Of a stretch of 64,000 nucleotides of DNA, positions 10,516 to 20,659 are shown one piece after another; position 1 is the stretch's first letter; every line of letters starts with the position of its first letter. The stretch is from NCBI GenBank assembly GCA_029216955.1, contig JANAVB010029819.1, forward strand, positions 29,871,435-29,935,434. Reading direction: 5' to 3'. This stretch comes from Iris pallida (Eukaryota > Streptophyta > Magnoliopsida > Asparagales > Iridaceae). The notes beneath the pieces are model-generated. The model did not search any database and was not told the DNA's origin. It was given only the letters and a program-made list of their open reading frames with translations. A program made the position numbers and the translations under genes.

Positions 10516-11361
10516 CTATTTCTTCAGTGCTCCCTCTAAAGCAGCAGAGGCTCGTGTGACTTCATCAGTCTTCTTCCAGATCTTCTCACTCTCCTGACGA
10601 GTGGCTTGGATCTCAGTCCCCAGAGATGTTAGCCTAGCCTGGAGCTGGAGGAGCTGCTCATTAGTTTCGACCATAGCACGAGTAATGGTCTCCTCACGAG
10701 TCAAGCAAATCTCTTCCTTCCGGTTCAGCTTGTCATACTTAAGGGACAGCTTTTGGAGGTCCTTCTCCAAGGTGGGCCTGGTCGTCTCTTGAACAGCCTT
10801 CACCTTTTCCACGACTGATACAAGGAAAGCACACTCCTGCTCCACCATAGCAGACACATCGACTTGCCACAGTTTTTGCAACTGGATTAGGCACTGATTA
10901 GCCTCTGCTAGCTTGTGCTCCAGAAGGACGACCACCCCTTCCCCACCCGAAAGCGTCTTCAGCAGGGCAATCAGGCCTTGGGCGCAGTGGTGGACCACGG
11001 CAAATGAAGTCCATCTCCTCAAAGCAGCCTCGATCCCCCGTTTCAAATGGCGATAAAAGCTCTCGACAATGTCCTTCGACGACTCGTCCAAATTCTCCAG
11101 AGAGGACGGCGTCGACGGGATAGCACCTAAGGGAGCTAAAGGCTTTTGGGAAGGAGGCACACTTGAGCTCGAAGATCCTGTTATAAGGAAAACAAAATCC
11201 GAGCAACGAGACTCCCGCACAGCAATAATCTCCTTTTTTGCAGCCCGAAGGAGCTGAAGGCTGGGCAGGACAGAAGGTTCAAGTTCCGGGGAAGAGGCAG
11301 TTCCAATCGATCCTGCATTCGCCAATGAGGTAGAAGGAGCCGGGATGTCTGTGCTCAGCAC
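10516..11361 (-). pseudogene. Antisense gene of the Tat-like element: C-terminal coiled-coil part
   Basis: An unbroken 281-codon minus-strand ORF. Residues 1-75 are Ser/Pro-rich (LITGSSSSSVPPSQ). From about residue 140 to the end it is strongly charged and Leu/Glu/Lys-rich with heptad spacing (EKDLQKLSLKYDKLNRKEE, then NEQLLQLQARLTSLGTE), a clear coiled coil. It lies downstream of the PMD-like segment in the same direction and probably was its C-terminus. It is the longest intact frame of the antisense gene. No catalytic motif is visible. Antisense additional ORFs between pol and the 3' LTR are known in Tat-lineage elements. Confidence 0.65.
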
Positions 11362-11585
11362 GGTGGAAGGCCCATCAACTCGAGCCGATAGGGGAGACGG
11401 AATGCTTCTTGCTTGTACCAGATCAGCCCCTGGATCCTCTGTTATTTCCTCCTATATGGCTACATCTACCACCGGTAGCGGAGAGGCAGGTCCTGTAGGT
11501 CCAGCACAACCAGTAATCAGCTTGACACGAAGAAGATTGAGTTGAAGCAAAAAAAAATATCCTCGTTGGTAAGAAAGCGATATAG

Positions 11586-12167
11586 CTAACCCGAGGTGAA
11601 GGGCAAAGGCTGAGGCTCAGTCGGAGTTGTCTTAACTCCTCCCACCGCTTCCACAACTCCAGTGTGGTCAGCGGCGGCGCCCGAACCATCCATTTCTGTC
11701 TTTTCCGTCTCTGTTGCACCGGGCAGAGACGTAATGATATCAACACCAGCTTGTGAGGATCTCGCAACTCTAGGGTCGGGACCTAAAGAGGAAACCGCAT
11801 GGGCGGCATCTGGTGATAAAAGGTTTGTCTCCTCCGATTCCTGTAAAGGAAAGCCTTCAGATAACATCTCAAGGACAACATTAGGGCTTGTCGTGAAAGA
11901 ACTTACCCCCATATTGACCTCGGTACTACTACCCGTTTCCTCGATACCAAGCCTACGGAACCTAGCCGCAACTCGCTTCTAAGAACGAGGTTTATCAGCG
12001 ACAAGAAGTTTGGGCCCGCTTTGTGTATACGGAGGATTCGACACAGGTGAAGGCACACGTATAGCCAAAGGACTTGTAGAGGGTTGGAGATCTTCAGAGT
12101 CATCTTTCTCCTCCTCCTTCGTGCTGTCAGAGTCAGAATCAGAAGCTTTTCTCTTTCCCTTCCTCAT
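11586..12167 (-). pseudogene. Antisense gene: acidic/basic low-complexity middle part
   Basis: The minus strand reads a nuclear-localisation-like start (RKGKRKASDSDSDSTKEEE at about 12165-12110), followed by Ser/Pro-rich sequence in shifting frames (12167-11979, 11912-11586). It links the PMD-like part to the coiled coil. Several frameshifts are present, and 11362-11585 is likely spliced or damaged linker. The start-like ATG at 12167 is probably internal. Confidence 0.45.
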
Positions 12168-12362
12168 CCTTTCTCGAGAGTCCCTCAGTCACTCCTCCAA
12201 TTTTGTACCAACAATAAAACTGGTACGGGGATCAAAGTCGTTGGGAGGCGCATTCACAGATATGTGACGAAGAGCTGCCATGTATACGATACACCTCGAA
12301 GTCTCGGCATCAGGTAAGATGAAGCTGGCCTGGGTATGGATCGCCGAATAATAGTGCCAGGC

Positions 12363-13769
12363 TCAGATACCATCCAAGACACTCTCCTCGAAACCGAGGC
12401 AAGGGTTAGGGCTATCCAAATATAATTGGCTATACCCAAATTGCTGAGAATACCGGCTAGGTAGGTATGGCTCTAGGTATACAACATTGCGGTTGCGGTA
12501 CACCAGATGGGAGGGACGAATACTCTGCAACCAGTAAAATAATTTTTTAGATAAAGACTCGGGCACAACAGCACTATCATGGTGAACGCGTCCCATCTCC
12601 TCCTCGGTAAAAGACGGGACCGACACAAAAAAAGAGTATCTATCCACCCGTGCGAGAGCCACTCGGCAATCAGAAAAGTAGGTACAGTTCTAGGATATGT
12701 CGCGATAGTGGTAGATGAAGGCAACGTCACTTCTCGCATTACCTTCCGGACCAGGTCGTATCAGAGAGGGGCAATGCATCAACAACTACCCCATTAAATA
12801 ATGATACGGCAGCTCGATTCTGTTGAAGGGTTTCGTAAGATCACGAGCGATGACTTTCGACATAAAGGAACGAAGACCCCTATTGATGCTGCATACCATA
12901 GCAGGAAGCAGAGCCAACTTACCCCCAAAAACCAGCTTCACCGCTGGAAGGATCAGGTTGCGGCTAATCCTTTCGATCGTACCAGAACCTGCCAAAACGA
13001 CGCAAACCCTCAACCATATCATTATGTATCCGGCCAAGATAGCCTTAGCAGACAGAGGTTGAGTATCATGATAATAATAGCTAAAAGTGTCACTCAGGCT
13101 CCCAAATCTGTCACCAGCAGCACGGGCCCTCTTAGTACATTGTACCTGAGCATCCACCAGCTCCAAATATTGGGGATGCGCTAAGGCTAAAAAGATAGCC
13201 AATCCAAGCCGTGATATGAGGAAGGTTCCCTTCTGAACTATCATCCTTTTTCTTGGATATTTTTTGACAGGTGCTATGGTGACATAGCAATTCCTGATAT
13301 ACGGCTAGGAACCCAGGATACCGCCGTTCTAGCTCTTCAAATTCTTTGTTTGTCGGGGTATACTCCTCATAAGCTTTATCGCCCCAAGGCAATTTGGACA
13401 CACCACGTATCCCCATACGACTCAATTAGGAGACACTTATACGGCACAACTATGCAATATTCATGCGGATCACTCCTGGGTCATTTATGCAGCGCTTATA
13501 CGACTCAGCTCATACGACCCTATCATACAAAACATATATGGTCCAACAGAGATAGGGCACGCATCGATCAAGATTATTATACAGAAAGCGATATGGCACG
13601 GGCTCGCACATAAAACAGACGACATGGCCATCGTCTTCCCACTGTCCTTACCTTTGATGGGAGGGTGCACGTTGGAATGAATAGAAGAAGAGCCCGCAGC
13701 TCTCGACGGAGAAGCAAGTCCCTTTCCTTTAGCCGCAACACCAGTCGACGTGGAAGCTTTGGGAGCCAT
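12363..13769 (-). pseudogene. Antisense gene: N-terminus and plant-mobile-domain-like region
   Basis: The gene starts at the ATG at 13769 (MAPKASTSTGVAAKGKG), about 70 bases after a TATA box. Broken frames then give KEFEELERRYPGFLAV and PHITAWIGYLF (13425-13175), followed by PAVKLVFGGKLALLPAMVCS with NRGLRS at about 12944-12864 and EPYLPSRYSQQFGYSQLYL at about 12473-12417. The LARGE-KLALAPAVL-like turn and the EPYxPSRxxxQFGYxQ box are hallmarks of the plant mobile domain (PMD; MAIN/MAIL-type) family, whose copies are often carried by transposable elements. At least three frameshifts interrupt it. Whether it silences, targets or regulates the element is unknown. Confidence 0.6.
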
Positions 13770-13836
13770 TGAAGACAGAAAGATGAAGATGAAAGAGAAG
13801 AAGGTAAAAGAGAAAATTTTCTCTTCAAAATAACTC

Positions 13837-13848
13837 ATATTTATAGAG
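13837..13848 (-). promoter_or_regulatory. TATA box of the antisense gene
   Basis: The minus strand reads CTCTATAAATATGAG, followed by a CT-rich leader and then ATGGCTCCC at 13769. The spacing (~70 bases to ATG) is that of a compact plant promoter and argues that the antisense ORF has its own transcript. Confidence 0.6.
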
Positions 13849-14017
13849 TTTCTAAAAAGAGTGCAGCTTCGATTCTCGAGATCATTAAAGATAATGATAA
13901 CGTTTAGGGATTTTATCCCTAGTAACCATCGACTTTATCTCGAAAAGAGAACCCAAATCCAAAATTGAATCAGGAAAATTAAATACATCAATGACAGCTG
14001 GTAGGCTGATGGGATCT

Positions 14018-14150
14018 TCCTGCGGCTCAATATTTCACTGCGGCTCAAGATCTCTCTGCGGATTGAGATTTCCCTACGACTCAAGATCTCTCTATAATCC
14101 GAAAATTTTCCTACGACTTGAAGACTCCCTGCGGCTTGACATATTTTTAT
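14018..14150 (+). repeat. Short tandem repeats before the 3' LTR
   Basis: About five degenerate units of ~26 bp built on CTGCGGCTCAAGATCTCTC and CTACGACTCAAGATC. They share the GCGGCT word with the LTR. They lie between the antisense promoter and the purine tract. Confidence 0.6.
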
Positions 14151-14188
14151 GCTTCTTATTCAAAGTATTCCAAATTTGTAATTTCAAA

Positions 14189-14204
14189 ACTTTGAAGGGG
14201 GTCT
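14189..14204 (+). other. Polypurine tract of the Tat-like element
   Basis: TTTGAAGGGGGTCT abuts the TGTAG start of the 3' LTR and sets the plus orientation of the element. Confidence 0.65.
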
Positions 14205-15179
14205 TGTAGAAGCATAAAAAATATGGGGTTCATGCGGATTACAAATTGCCGTATAGGTACTTTGGGCCAAACAGGTCCGCATAAAGAAAAGCCGCATGAC
14301 TGGTTCAATGACATATGCGGCCTGTCGACAACCAGCTGTAGAAGGAAGATATGCGGCCAAGAGGAGCAGTTCGTCTGATAAAGCTGACAAGTTCTGACAA
14401 AACTGACGAAAATAACAGCTCTGACACTTCGACAAAAAGATAAGATGTGAGGCGTCGCCCAAAAGCAAGGTTCGTACACCTTCATGCAGCCAGAAGGAGT
14501 GTCACCTAAGCCGCATGAACTTTATACGGTTCAAACATATACGGCCCCAAAGTCTCCGAACTTTATGCGGCCAAGAGTAACTTGATCCAAGCCGCATGAG
14601 CTTTATGCGGCTGAAATGAAGAATCTATGTGACATAAATCCTCAAGCTATGTCTGGCTAAGAAAGTCTACGACCTAAGCCACATGAGTCTCATGTGGCCC
14701 TACATGGCCGAAAACTGAGAGATCTATACGGGTAAAAAAATGATCCCTGCGATAGGACACGTGGCAATCTGACCAAGTCCTAAACTTTCCAGATTTGCTA
14801 CAACAAAATCCCAACAAATTGACAGATGGCAGCCAAAGATCGGGTCTTCGCGTGCCAATCAGCCACATCGCAATAGGCCATCTATACGGTTCAACATACA
14901 TTCTATTATAAATAGCAGGGTGCTACACCCCTGCAAAAGGCTGGCAACCTTCAAGAAGGCAATTTCTTCAAGATCTAAATACTGCATCAAATAGTCCACG
15001 GAGTAAGGAAGAGTTGATAGCACTTTTCCGAGCCTCCACCGTCACCCCCCAGATTCAAAACTAAACAATTGTACTTAGATTGTTTCATAGGATTTCTTTC
15101 AAGGCTTTTCTTTGTATAAGCGAGTTTGTAATCAATTTTAGTATTTTGTAATACATGTCTTTGATTTTTATGGCAAATA
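14205..15179 (+). repeat. 3' LTR of the Tat-like element
   Basis: This 975-bp copy matches 3826-4807 over its whole length with scattered substitutions, many of them at CG (for example ATGCGG to ATACGG or ATGTGG). The TATA box is at 14907-14914. It ends at AAATA (CA mutated to TA), next to CTAGC, the right target duplication. Confidence 0.88.
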
Positions 15180-15184
15180 CTAGC

Positions 15185-15677
15185 ATCGCCCACCAGGTGC
15201 AGGCTAAGTCCAATAATTGCAGGTACAAGTGGCCACCTTCTCATCCTCTGGAATTCTAGCTGCTTCCAGGATAACCTCTGTGTCCTGAAGCCATGCATCA
15301 ACAGCAATAGTATCTTCAGTTTGTTAAAGAAAGGAGGGTTCAGGCATGAAGTTGTTGGCTGCATTGTTCCCTTAATAACCAACTCTACCCATAGCATCTT
15401 GTACTGTCTGGTATAGGACATCGCCCTGACGATCTTGTAATACAAGTAATTCTCGGATGAGCCCTACTAGGACTCCATTATCAGACTCTGCAGGCTGGAC
15501 TAGCTGAACCGGTGGCTCTTGACCCCCGGAAGGCATGACTCTGGAGGCTTCCCCTGAATGCTGGGCTTGGTCTCCAGGTTGTTGCTGGTTCACTAGAGGT
15601 ACTCTGCCGGGCTGATCGGCAGGACCAGGAACAATGCCACTAAAGAAATGACATGGAGAACAATAAGGAATGACCAA
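15185..15677 (-). pseudogene. Ty3/gypsy gag, N-terminal half
   Basis: Minus-strand frames give a Gln/Pro-rich N-terminus, then GLIRELLVLQDRQGDVLY, a PEPSFF-like segment, AVDAWLQDTEVILEAARIP with DEKVA, and TWWAM at the insertion point. These are the AxxWLxxxExIL...KVxxA...WW landmarks of chromovirus gag (retrotrans_gag). The gene continues at 3825 leftwards. A stop at about 15372 and frameshifts between 15250 and 15372 break it. The first ATG is uncertain. Confidence 0.75.
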
Positions 15678-15834
15678 GTTAGATCGAGGATATAAGAATG
15701 TGATCAGGTCAAGATTTCAGAAAGATTAGGAGACACGAGTAGAGATCAAGGATGAGTATTGATTAAGACATCTATTCGGTAAAAACCCTACACATCTTGA
15801 TTTACAAGACCTGCATGGGCCAGCACTTAAACCG
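15678..15834 (-). other. Untranslated leader of the minus-strand gypsy element
   Basis: It lies between gag and the LTR end at 15835. On the minus strand it contains GTGCTGGCCCATGCAGGTC, which also follows the plus-strand LTR at 19986 as GTGGTGGCCCATGCAGGTC. The shared block marks the start of the internal region in both elements. Confidence 0.55.
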
Positions 15835-16746
15835 TATCACGCTCCAGAACCAGAATACTAGAGAGCGGGGGACAGACACAGCTAGCTACATACATTAAAG
15901 TATAATCCACCTCGATATATGGTCACGGCTGTCTAGATGTATGAGGGTTTATCTACAAGCCAACAGTCTCTTATGGTCATGAACAAGCCTAGTGTCTCAA
16001 TCTCAACAAGCAAGTAATTGTTACAAGATGTAAAATCATCAGATATACAAAGTAAGGCGTCCTAAACATTACATATTCAGATGATCATGAAGCTAGTCTT
16101 ACAAAATACAAAGACTATCAAGAGTTTAAGTCATACATGATCAACCCTAGGATTTGTTAATCATGTAACATCCCGTAGGCAGATAGAAATTAAAGTTTCA
16201 ACATGAGCTAACACTTATTCGGCATCTAATATGCCTCAAAAGAATTATTTATAATAAAGTATGAGAGCAAAATAAGAAACCCACTCGTTGTCAGGATTAC
16301 GTCTGGTGTTCACCATCTAGCTGGAAGGCAGGTAGATCCTCGGGTGCTACTCCGAAATCTGGACATACAAAACCAGCTGGGTCAAAATCCAGAAGAGCAA
16401 GTGCCACAATGGAGGCTTCACTTAGGAACTAAACCAGCATATTAGATCACGAGACATAAATAATAACAAGAAAACTTGAGTTAGAAAAATAGGGAGATAA
16501 ACGATAAGATAACTAAGAGACTATTCCGATAACCAAGTTACAAGCCGTAAACCAAATAAGGATCGGGGTTGTACCCCTTCACCTGAACAGAGCTTAGACT
16601 CTAACATTTATCCACAAGAGTAAAGCATAAATAGTAATGCACTGAAGTAATCATAACTGGCACTATCTAGACAAGACTAGGCTAGATTCCATTCATAATT
16701 CACGACCAAGCAATGAGTATGACTTGATACTTTAACTAACTAGGGT
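15835..16746 (-). mobile_element. 5' LTR fragment of the minus-strand gypsy element
   Basis: On the minus strand this ends GGAGCGTGATA (an altered GTGACA end) just before the leader. It contains short exon-like GC-rich pieces with CCGAGGATC words similar to the R/U5 part of long chromovirus LTRs. It holds no ORF. It is cut at 16746 by the next plus-strand LTR, so its U3 is missing here. Confidence 0.45.
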
Positions 16747-19700
16747 TGTCACAGGCCTATTTATGTAACTCCATCTCCCTATTTTGACAAAATAAATTTG
16801 TTTTTTTCAAAAGTATTTCTAATAATAACAATTGTTGATTGAAGTTTCAAATAATAAGTTAGTTTTAAATAATAAATTTTGTGATCTATTTTGGAGAAAA
16901 TTAATTTTTGAGCAGAAATTCAAATTTGAAAGTTTGTTGTAACAAACTTAGTGGTCCCCACTCAATTTTAGAATGTTCTAACTAATTTTCTTTTAACTTC
17001 TGTAATAATAAAAAGGAAGGGGGTCTTTTGCATATATGCCTTGAGCGGGGGGGGGGGGGGTTTGTAATATTTTTGGAATGGAAGAGGCGGGTTTTAAATG
17101 TTACAATCCTTATTTAATTTGAGGAGGAGAGAGAAGTCTCTTACTCACTCACTTCTTCCCGAGTGTTCGTGAGAGCTGAGTCTTTCTCTTCTTTCCAATT
17201 TTCTCTCGGTCGGATAACCTAGCCAAATTTAATGGCGGAGGCGGCGAGTTCCTCTCCGGCGAACTAGAAGGCCACGGTGACGATCTCTTTCTGAGCTTTA
17301 TCTACTGCTCTTGAAACTCGACGACGACTTCGACAATGATGGCGACGACTCCGACGAGTAACTGCTTCTTTCCGGCAGCTTAATGGCGACGGCGGGTCTT
17401 TGAGATGAGCCGACGACTGAGCCGAGTCATCAACAGCGGATAGGATTTGATCTCTTCAGCACATACGGGCTCTCCGGCAATGGCGAACGGTGGATCACCA
17501 GAACAGACTCCAGCGGCACGCGGTTCCTCCGCTCTGTCCAATCATCATGACGAGAATCAACGAGTCCTCCCTTGATTGATCCAAATTCCAGTAAGCTCTC
17601 AACCGATCTTTTTCCTTCTCTTAGAAGCTAGATTTGATCGACTCGATCTCAATTTTCGTTCGGATCTCGAAGATTTTTGTGTTCTTAATGATCGGTTGGG
17701 TTTGTTTATTCGTTTGGGATTTTCAAATGAATATTAGGTTGGAAGAACGCTGGATCAATTTGAGATTACAGCTGATAGATCAAATTAAGCCATTGTGAGT
17801 ACTTAGGTTCAAGACTCCTTGTTTGGTTTCCTAATTTGGTGATTTTTAAAGAATCTCTGACATTATTTTTCTTCCCTATATGATTGAAACTATTCGATAT
17901 AATGCTTAAAAGGATCTGATCGGTATCTAGATGTGGGAAGGTCGTGTCTGACACCTTTGGGGATTTGGCGTTCACTCCAAACTCAATTACTCAATTGCTC
18001 AAGTAATTTCCTTCATAATATTAAAGAATTCTGTGTCTGTACTTAATTAAGAATGATAGTAATCGTTTGAGCAGGAATGTCCATACAGGGGTGGAGACTG
18101 TGTTAGTTCGTATCCATGTTGGGTCGTGTCCAGTTCAAGGTGTCGGGTGCAGGAGGACTTTATGACTGGAGTTAGATTGGCACGTAGGATATCATTGCCT
18201 CGGCGTGAGAAGAAATATAACTGATTGTTGATGGCTAATTTCAAACCAACGGCTAGTGATTTCAGTTTTGTTTTGAACTTGAGTTAGTTGAAGGGATTAG
18301 GTTGGCTGAACAATTGTGTTGAGCATGTATAATTCGTTTGGGGTTCTGCTTATGCTGGACTGTTTCTATTTTGTAGACTTTTGGCTTGATTTGTTGGGAT
18401 TGAGTAATATGTGGGTTAATAGGTGTTGTATGTAACTGTTGGACATATGGGTTGAGTCAGTTGACAAGTTTAATTGTTGTGTGAAATTTTGGGCCTATCT
18501 TGGCTTGGAAGAATGTTGTTGGGCAGTTCGGCTGAGTGTGGTAGGTTGTTGCTCGCCAAGCAATGTCTTTGGACTTTGTAGAACATAAACTGGAGCCTCA
18601 AGTCGAGTTAGAGTGGTCAACCTGTGTTCATTTCATTGAATAACGTTGAGTCTTGTATAATTTTTCTTGAGTTTATACTTTAGTTGAGCTTGTATATTAG
18701 TATGGTTAAATTAGAATTGTACAGTCCTAGCTTTACATCCATGATGAAGACTTCTGTCTAGAATTTATGTTTACAAATTGCTAGGATTGGAAGAACAAGC
18801 CAGACATTAAATATTAATATTACTAATATGTTCGTTTTTGGTAGTTTCAGTAATTGAATAATTTTAAACCCCTTACTTAAGTAAAAGTACATATGTGGGT
18901 AACCTATTTATGATTATCCTATCAACGTATAAATATCTGGTGAGAAATATTTAATTCGTATCTATTATTCTATCACTAGTGAAGTTTGAGTATAGCTAAC
19001 ATACTTTTATAAGCATTCTATAAATAGCTTATAATTAGAGAGTAGATAGCTAGTGGGTATTATTCAGAATCCTAACCAAATTGTACCAAACCAGGTGGAC
19101 TTACAGCTTTACTTCTACCCTTGATTACCCGGAGCAAGGCAAGTACTTTTCTACGGTCTTGTGTATTTACATATCTTGTACTATTCTTGTGACACGTCAT
19201 GACACGATATCCTGTACCCCTGTACTCCTGTATTCCAGTTCTTGTACTTACTTGTGTCGGGTGGGGAAATACACTAGCCATGTGACCAAACTCTGGTTAC
19301 TATATTCATGTAGATAGCTTAGGCCTCGCACCGTGCACGCGGGCCCTAAGCCGTACCATTCATGTGCTTTCATGTGCTTACCCCCAGCCGGTCACATGAG
19401 CTAGTTGTATTTCAAACATGGTGCACTTGTCATGTCTTGTACTTCTGCTTCATAGTTACATTCCTGTACTTTATATTTCCTGTACTTTATTTCCTATACT
19501 TTCAATCCTGTACTTTTATGTTCTTTCCTATACTTTATAGATCATGTTCTCCTGTACTCATTTCCATATCATGATGTTCTTGTTCATTACCTAGAACTGT
19601 ACTTTGCTCCGCTCTTGACTAGGATATGTTGCAGGTGTACTTGCAGGACATTGTTCTACATTATGGGCTAGAGCCCAGAACATTAGCTGAGCAGGATGGA

Positions 19701-19986
19701 GACATGATTTAGCCAGAGGTTTCAGGTTTAGACTGTTAGCTTTACTCTTAGATACTGTTTTAGAATTCATAGTACATTTTATTCCTGATGACTCTAGTAC
19801 ATTTATGATATATAAATTTGTGGATTATGGTGATCTTTCTGGGATTGTGTATAGATGTTGTGATTGTGTACATAATGTTTATCTGGTTAGATTTCCCTAG
19901 TTTTGTACTGCTTACTTCGTCGTGTCTAACGACGAAGGCTGGGCATGTCTGACTCGTGTCCGATTATTCGGGAGCGGATCGTGACA
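16747..19986 (+). mobile_element. Long (3.24 kb) Ty3/gypsy LTR, plus strand
   Basis: It starts TGTCACAGGCC and ends GGGAGCGGATCGTGACA, giving TG...CA ends. U3 (to about 17120) carries a 14-base poly-G run (17047-17060). The leader then becomes gene-like: a CT-rich start, ATGGCGGAGGCGGCG near 17230, GC-rich sequence to 17575 and a splice-donor-like CCAGTAAGCTCTC at 17590. AT-rich intron-like sequence follows to about 19130. The last 900 bases are rich in short TGTACTT words. No long ORF is present. A homologous LTR lies at 34724-36752/43196-43659. Confidence 0.65.
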
Positions 19987-20597
19987 TGTTTTTAGTGGTG
20001 GCCCATGCAGGTCTATCCTAATAGTACCTAGGTATTAGAGTACTATTGGGGGACTTGATTTAAACTAGGGAAACTTGAATCACTGCATAGGAAATCGGGT
20101 ACATCGGGTATATTGATATTGTATAAACACTTGTTGTATTTAGGTCTAGGTTATTTTAACAGCTTTTTATTTTTCAGATAGTTCAAAAGCACGCGACACC
20201 GGAACAGTCGATCCGCCTACACTTAAGGGTTTCGAGCTCCCACTACCTTCTATCACTCTACTATTCCCATGGGTAGTACACAGTTGATGGAGATGTTTCA
20301 AGAGTTCCTTGACACCAGCAGGCCGTCCTTTTCCAATCCACACTTGCAAATGCATTTCTCGAGTTAGAGAGGACTTCTGACTTTCAGACTCTCAGATTTT
20401 TGGACTTCTCCGACACCGAGCGCATATCTTGTACTGAGGAGCAGATCGAGAACCTGGAGTCACCTCTTCTGAAGATCATCAAGCCTCTGAGGATCCGATT
20501 TCTCTGAAGATTTGAGCTACCATCCAGGAGATCCAGAATGGAGCACAGACAATAGAACGAAACCATAAACTGAAGCCCAGGAGAGATATGAATATAA

Positions 20598-20599
<2 letters not shown>
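19987..20599 (+). mobile_element. Internal-region remnant after the long LTR
   Basis: It starts with the conserved GTGGTGGCCCATGCAGGTC leader. A short open stretch (about 20355-20505, FLELERTSDFQTLRFLD) is preceded by an acceptor-like TTTTTCAG at 20177. I do not recognise a gag motif with confidence. The sequence then meets a TA microsatellite and does not continue into pol. Confidence 0.35.

Positions 20600-20656
<57 letters not shown>
20600..20656. repeat. TA microsatellite
   Basis: An uninterrupted (TA)n of about 57 bases. Confidence 0.95.

Positions 20657-20659
<3 letters not shown>

Larger units (their letters stand above)
3826..15179 (+). mobile_element. Non-autonomous Tat-lineage (Ogre/Retand-like) LTR retrotransposon
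   Basis: This 11,354-bp element has matching LTRs (3826-4807 and 14205-15179, both starting TGTAGAAGCAT), a PBS at 4811, a purine tract before the 3' LTR and a near-perfect 5-bp target duplication (CAAGC at 3821-3825, CTAGC at 15180-15184). The gag of the host gypsy element is interrupted exactly at this duplication, which proves insertion. Inside, in order, are an upstream ORF with 36-bp repeats, gag, protease, a ~57-bp repeat array and an antisense PMD-like gene. RT, RNase H and integrase, expected between 9207 and 9600, are absent. That layout fits a Tat element that lost pol and must be mobilised in trans. Coding frames contain several stops. Confidence 0.85.

Noticed and set aside
16163..16185. 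TGTAACATCCCG as an LTR start
   Set aside because: No partner copy and no matching end were found; the GTGATA...leader at 15835 fits the LTR edge better.
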